This document shows positions 62,243-64,000 of a DNA stretch of 64,000 bases, in pieces (positions within the stretch are counted from its first letter, which is position 1; every line of letters starts with the position of its first letter). The position numbers and the translations under genes were made by a program. Where the stretch lies: assembly GCA_947650365.1 (NCBI GenBank), contig CANTAL010000136.1, positions 744,001 to 808,000 on the forward strand, given 5' to 3'. Under the pieces are notes generated by a model. It was not told the DNA's origin. It saw only the letters and a list, made by a program, of their open reading frames with translations, and did not search any database. Source of the stretch: Chamaelirium japonicum. Its lineage: Eukaryota; Streptophyta; Magnoliopsida; Liliales; Melanthiaceae.

Positions 62243-64000
62243 AAAGGAGCAAGCATTTGTTGGGATGAGAAGTGCGAGCACGCCTTCCAAAAGATCAAGG
62301 ACTACCTGGCGAGCCCACCGATCTTAGCGGCACCCAAAGAGGGCGCCGAACTCGGCGTGTACCTTGCGGTCACTGAGAATGCGGTGAGCGGGGTCCTGGT
62401 TGTGGAAGAAGCAAAGGTGGAGTGGCCTGTCTACTTTGTAAGCCACACGATGCTTCCCGCCGAGCTCCGGTATCGACCAATCGAGAAGGTCGCATTGGCC
62501 TTGGTCCTTACCGCGAGAAAGCTCCACCCCTACTTCTCGGTGCACCCTGTCAGGGTCATCACAGAGCACCCTCTAAAGAGCGCGCTCTCCAGGCCCTCGG
62601 TAGCCGGCAGGCTCTACCGTTGGTCCGCTGAGCTCGCCGCCTACGGCTTGGAGTATGTCCCTCGAGTTGCGGTCAAAGGACAGGCGCTCGCCGATTTCTT
62701 GGCGGACTTCCCCATAGAAGAACCGGTCCAGTACCGGGAGGATGAGCCAACTGAGGCACACCCTGGGAAGGCGAGGTTCTTGGACAATCAAGGCGAGCAT
62801 CCTCCAACTAAGCGTTCAGAGGAGGCAGGCTGGGAATTATTCGTCGATGGATCCTCCAACGCTTTGGGGGCTGGGATCGGGGTCGCACTGATCGCCCAGT
62901 CGGTACTTCTGGAAAAGTCAGTCCGACTGGATTTCGCCGCTACAAACAATGAGGCGGAATATGAGGCGCTGCTGGCCGGCCTGGAGCTCGCCAAAGAGGT
63001 AGGCGCCAAACGCCTGAAGGTCTTTAGCGATTCCCAGCTAATTGTTTGCCAAGTCAATGGGGAGTACGCCTCTCGGGACGCACGAATGGCGGGCTACGTG
63101 GATCTGGTGAAGCACAAGGCCGCGGAGTTCGAAAAGATTTCCTTCGAGCAAATTCCGCGAGCCGATAATAGGCGAGCTGATGCTTTGGCAAACGCCGCCT
63201 CTTTGCTGGGAACATCAGAGGCTCGCCAGATTCTCATCGAAGTCCAAAGTCAGTCTCGGCTCCAACTGATGGAGCCCGCTGTTAACCAAGTCTCCGCCAA
63301 CGTACCACTCAGCGGGTGGACCGCCCCCATTTTTCGCTTTCTCCAGAAGGGCGAGCTACCAGAGGATAGAGAGGAAGCCCGGCGAGTGGAGAAATGCGCT
63401 GGGCGCTATCTCATTCGCTGGGATCGCCTTTTTCGAAGATCCTTTGGCGGGCCAAGTCTCCGTTGCGTCGAGAGCCCGAAAACCGAAGAAGTTCTAAAGT
63501 GCATTCACTCTGGCGAGCTGGGAAACCACGCTGGTGGGCGGTCTCTTGCTGCAAAAGTACGAAGGCAAGGATACTGGTGGCCCACTCTGGAGCAAGACGC
63601 TTTGAAGGTCGCCCAGAGGTGCATCCAGTGCCAGAAGCACGCCACCACGAACCATATGCCCGCAGAAGAACTGCATCCTCTGGCGAGCCCCTGGCCTTTC
63701 CAGCAATGGGGGTTGGACATCGTGGGACCTTTCCCTGTGTCAGCTCGGCAAAAGAAATTCATCCTAGTAGCTACGGACTACTTCACCAAATGGGTGGAAG
63801 CGGTCCCGCTAGCTAAGATAGGCGAGAAGCAAGTCAAGGACTTCCTTTGGAAGAATATCTTCTGCCGCTTTGGGCTGCCACGAGTGCTGATCACCGACAA
63901 TGGTCGCCAGTTCGACAATCGCTTGATCAGAAGCTTTTGTGTTGAATATGGGGTCGACCTAAGGTTCTCATCCCCGAGGTACCCTCAAAGCAACGGGCAG
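62243..64000 (+). CDS. pol: Pol, RNase H - archaeal-type RNase H - integrase part (3' incomplete)
   Basis: 586 codons are open from the TGA to the window edge, in the RT frame. (1) A degenerate first RNase H (about 62330-62710): the position of the first catalytic Asp reads VYLAVT, without Asp. (2) A second, archaeal/RVT_3-type RNase H (about 62830-63215) with FVDGSS (Asp at 62846), NNEAEYEALLAGL, FSDSQL and RADNRRADALA, so all acidic catalytic residues are kept; it likely removes the RNA strand. (3) Integrase: a His/Cys zinc-binding segment (CIHSGELGNH ... CIQC, about 63500-63630), then the core with Asp 63716-63718 (LDIVGPF) and Asp 63896-63898 (ITDNG). The third catalytic Glu would start about 64004. 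With the upstream TGA, this part is not translated with RT unless that stop is bypassed. Confidence 0.9.

Larger units (their letters stand above)
57254..64000 (+). mobile_element. Tat-type Ty3/gypsy LTR retrotransposon (5' part; runs off the window)
   Basis: The order is LTR, primer-binding site, gag, protease, reverse transcriptase, RNase H, a second archaeal-type RNase H, integrase. This order, with the extra RNase H after the degenerate first one, is characteristic of the plant Tat lineage (known of the family). It inserted into satellite copy 3: the sequence to the left matches copies 1 and 2 up to GATCG, the likely 5-bp target duplication, whose partner lies outside the window. Base composition is strongly GC-rich compared with the array. 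Integrase end, polypurine tract and 3' LTR are not in view. One internal stop suggests this copy is not autonomous, although the frames are otherwise open and the element looks young. Confidence 0.95.

Noticed and set aside
63394..63816. Open frame of 140 codons overlapping integrase in another frame
   Set aside because: The pol frame through the same region carries the integrase zinc-binding and Asp motifs; this frame has none.

Overview
The window has two parts. Bases 1-57253 are one uninterrupted satellite DNA array with no genes. Bases 57254-64000 are the 5' portion of a Ty3/gypsy LTR retrotransposon that inserted into that array and runs off the right edge. The retroelement is of the plant Tat type (Gag with a C-x2-H-x4-H-x4-C knuckle, aspartic protease, reverse transcriptase, two RNase H domains of which the second is archaeal-type, then integrase). 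Together with the large, rearranged heterochromatic-looking satellite, this points to a flowering plant nuclear chromosome. I cannot name the species or say whether the locus is centromeric, knob-like or subtelomeric.

The satellite monomer is 23 bp. It starts CATTCTAATTC, has CGTACG at bases 15-20 and ends ATC. A 28-bp variant ends CGAATGTATC instead of CGATC. The array is organised at four levels: (i) 23/28-bp monomers; (ii) a recurring ordered 8-mer of 189 bp (seven 23-bp units plus one 28-bp unit); (iii) irregular blocks of about 1.0-1.75 kb marked by a CCCTAATTCC unit followed 395-464 bp later by a CCCATGAATG unit; (iv) a superunit of about 19.3-19.8 kb, present as copy 1 (1-20117), copy 2 (20118-~39395) and a partial copy 3 (~53195-57253, cut by the retroelement). 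Between copies 2 and 3 lies a 13.8-kb domain (~39396-53194) made of the same monomers in a different, more scrambled order.

Monomer orientation flips 37 times along the array, giving 38 blocks from about 100 bp to 12 kb (one 21-bp flip inside a block is noted but not counted). The flip points and block lengths are conserved between superunit copies, so the inversions predate the superunit duplications. Several flip points are perfect 22-28 bp palindromes. The two CpGs of each monomer are the main sites of variation, in the TpG/CpA pattern expected of methylated DNA.

The retroelement starts at a canonical TG with a 1242-bp 5' LTR (57254-58495) containing a TATA box, then a primer-binding site (58498), a gag-pro frame (58586-61090) and pol in the same frame. 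Gag-pro and pol are separated by a single UAG in the context UAG CAA UUA, the classic tobamovirus-type leaky stop, and pol has no AUG near its start. Translational readthrough is therefore the likely way pol is made. A second in-frame stop (TGA at 62240-62242) falls between reverse transcriptase and RNase H in an otherwise fully open frame and probably disables this copy. The window ends four bases short of where the third integrase catalytic residue should be coded. I found no tRNA, rRNA, CRISPR array or host gene, and no undescribed multi-gene system; the noteworthy signals are the array architecture and the readthrough junction.
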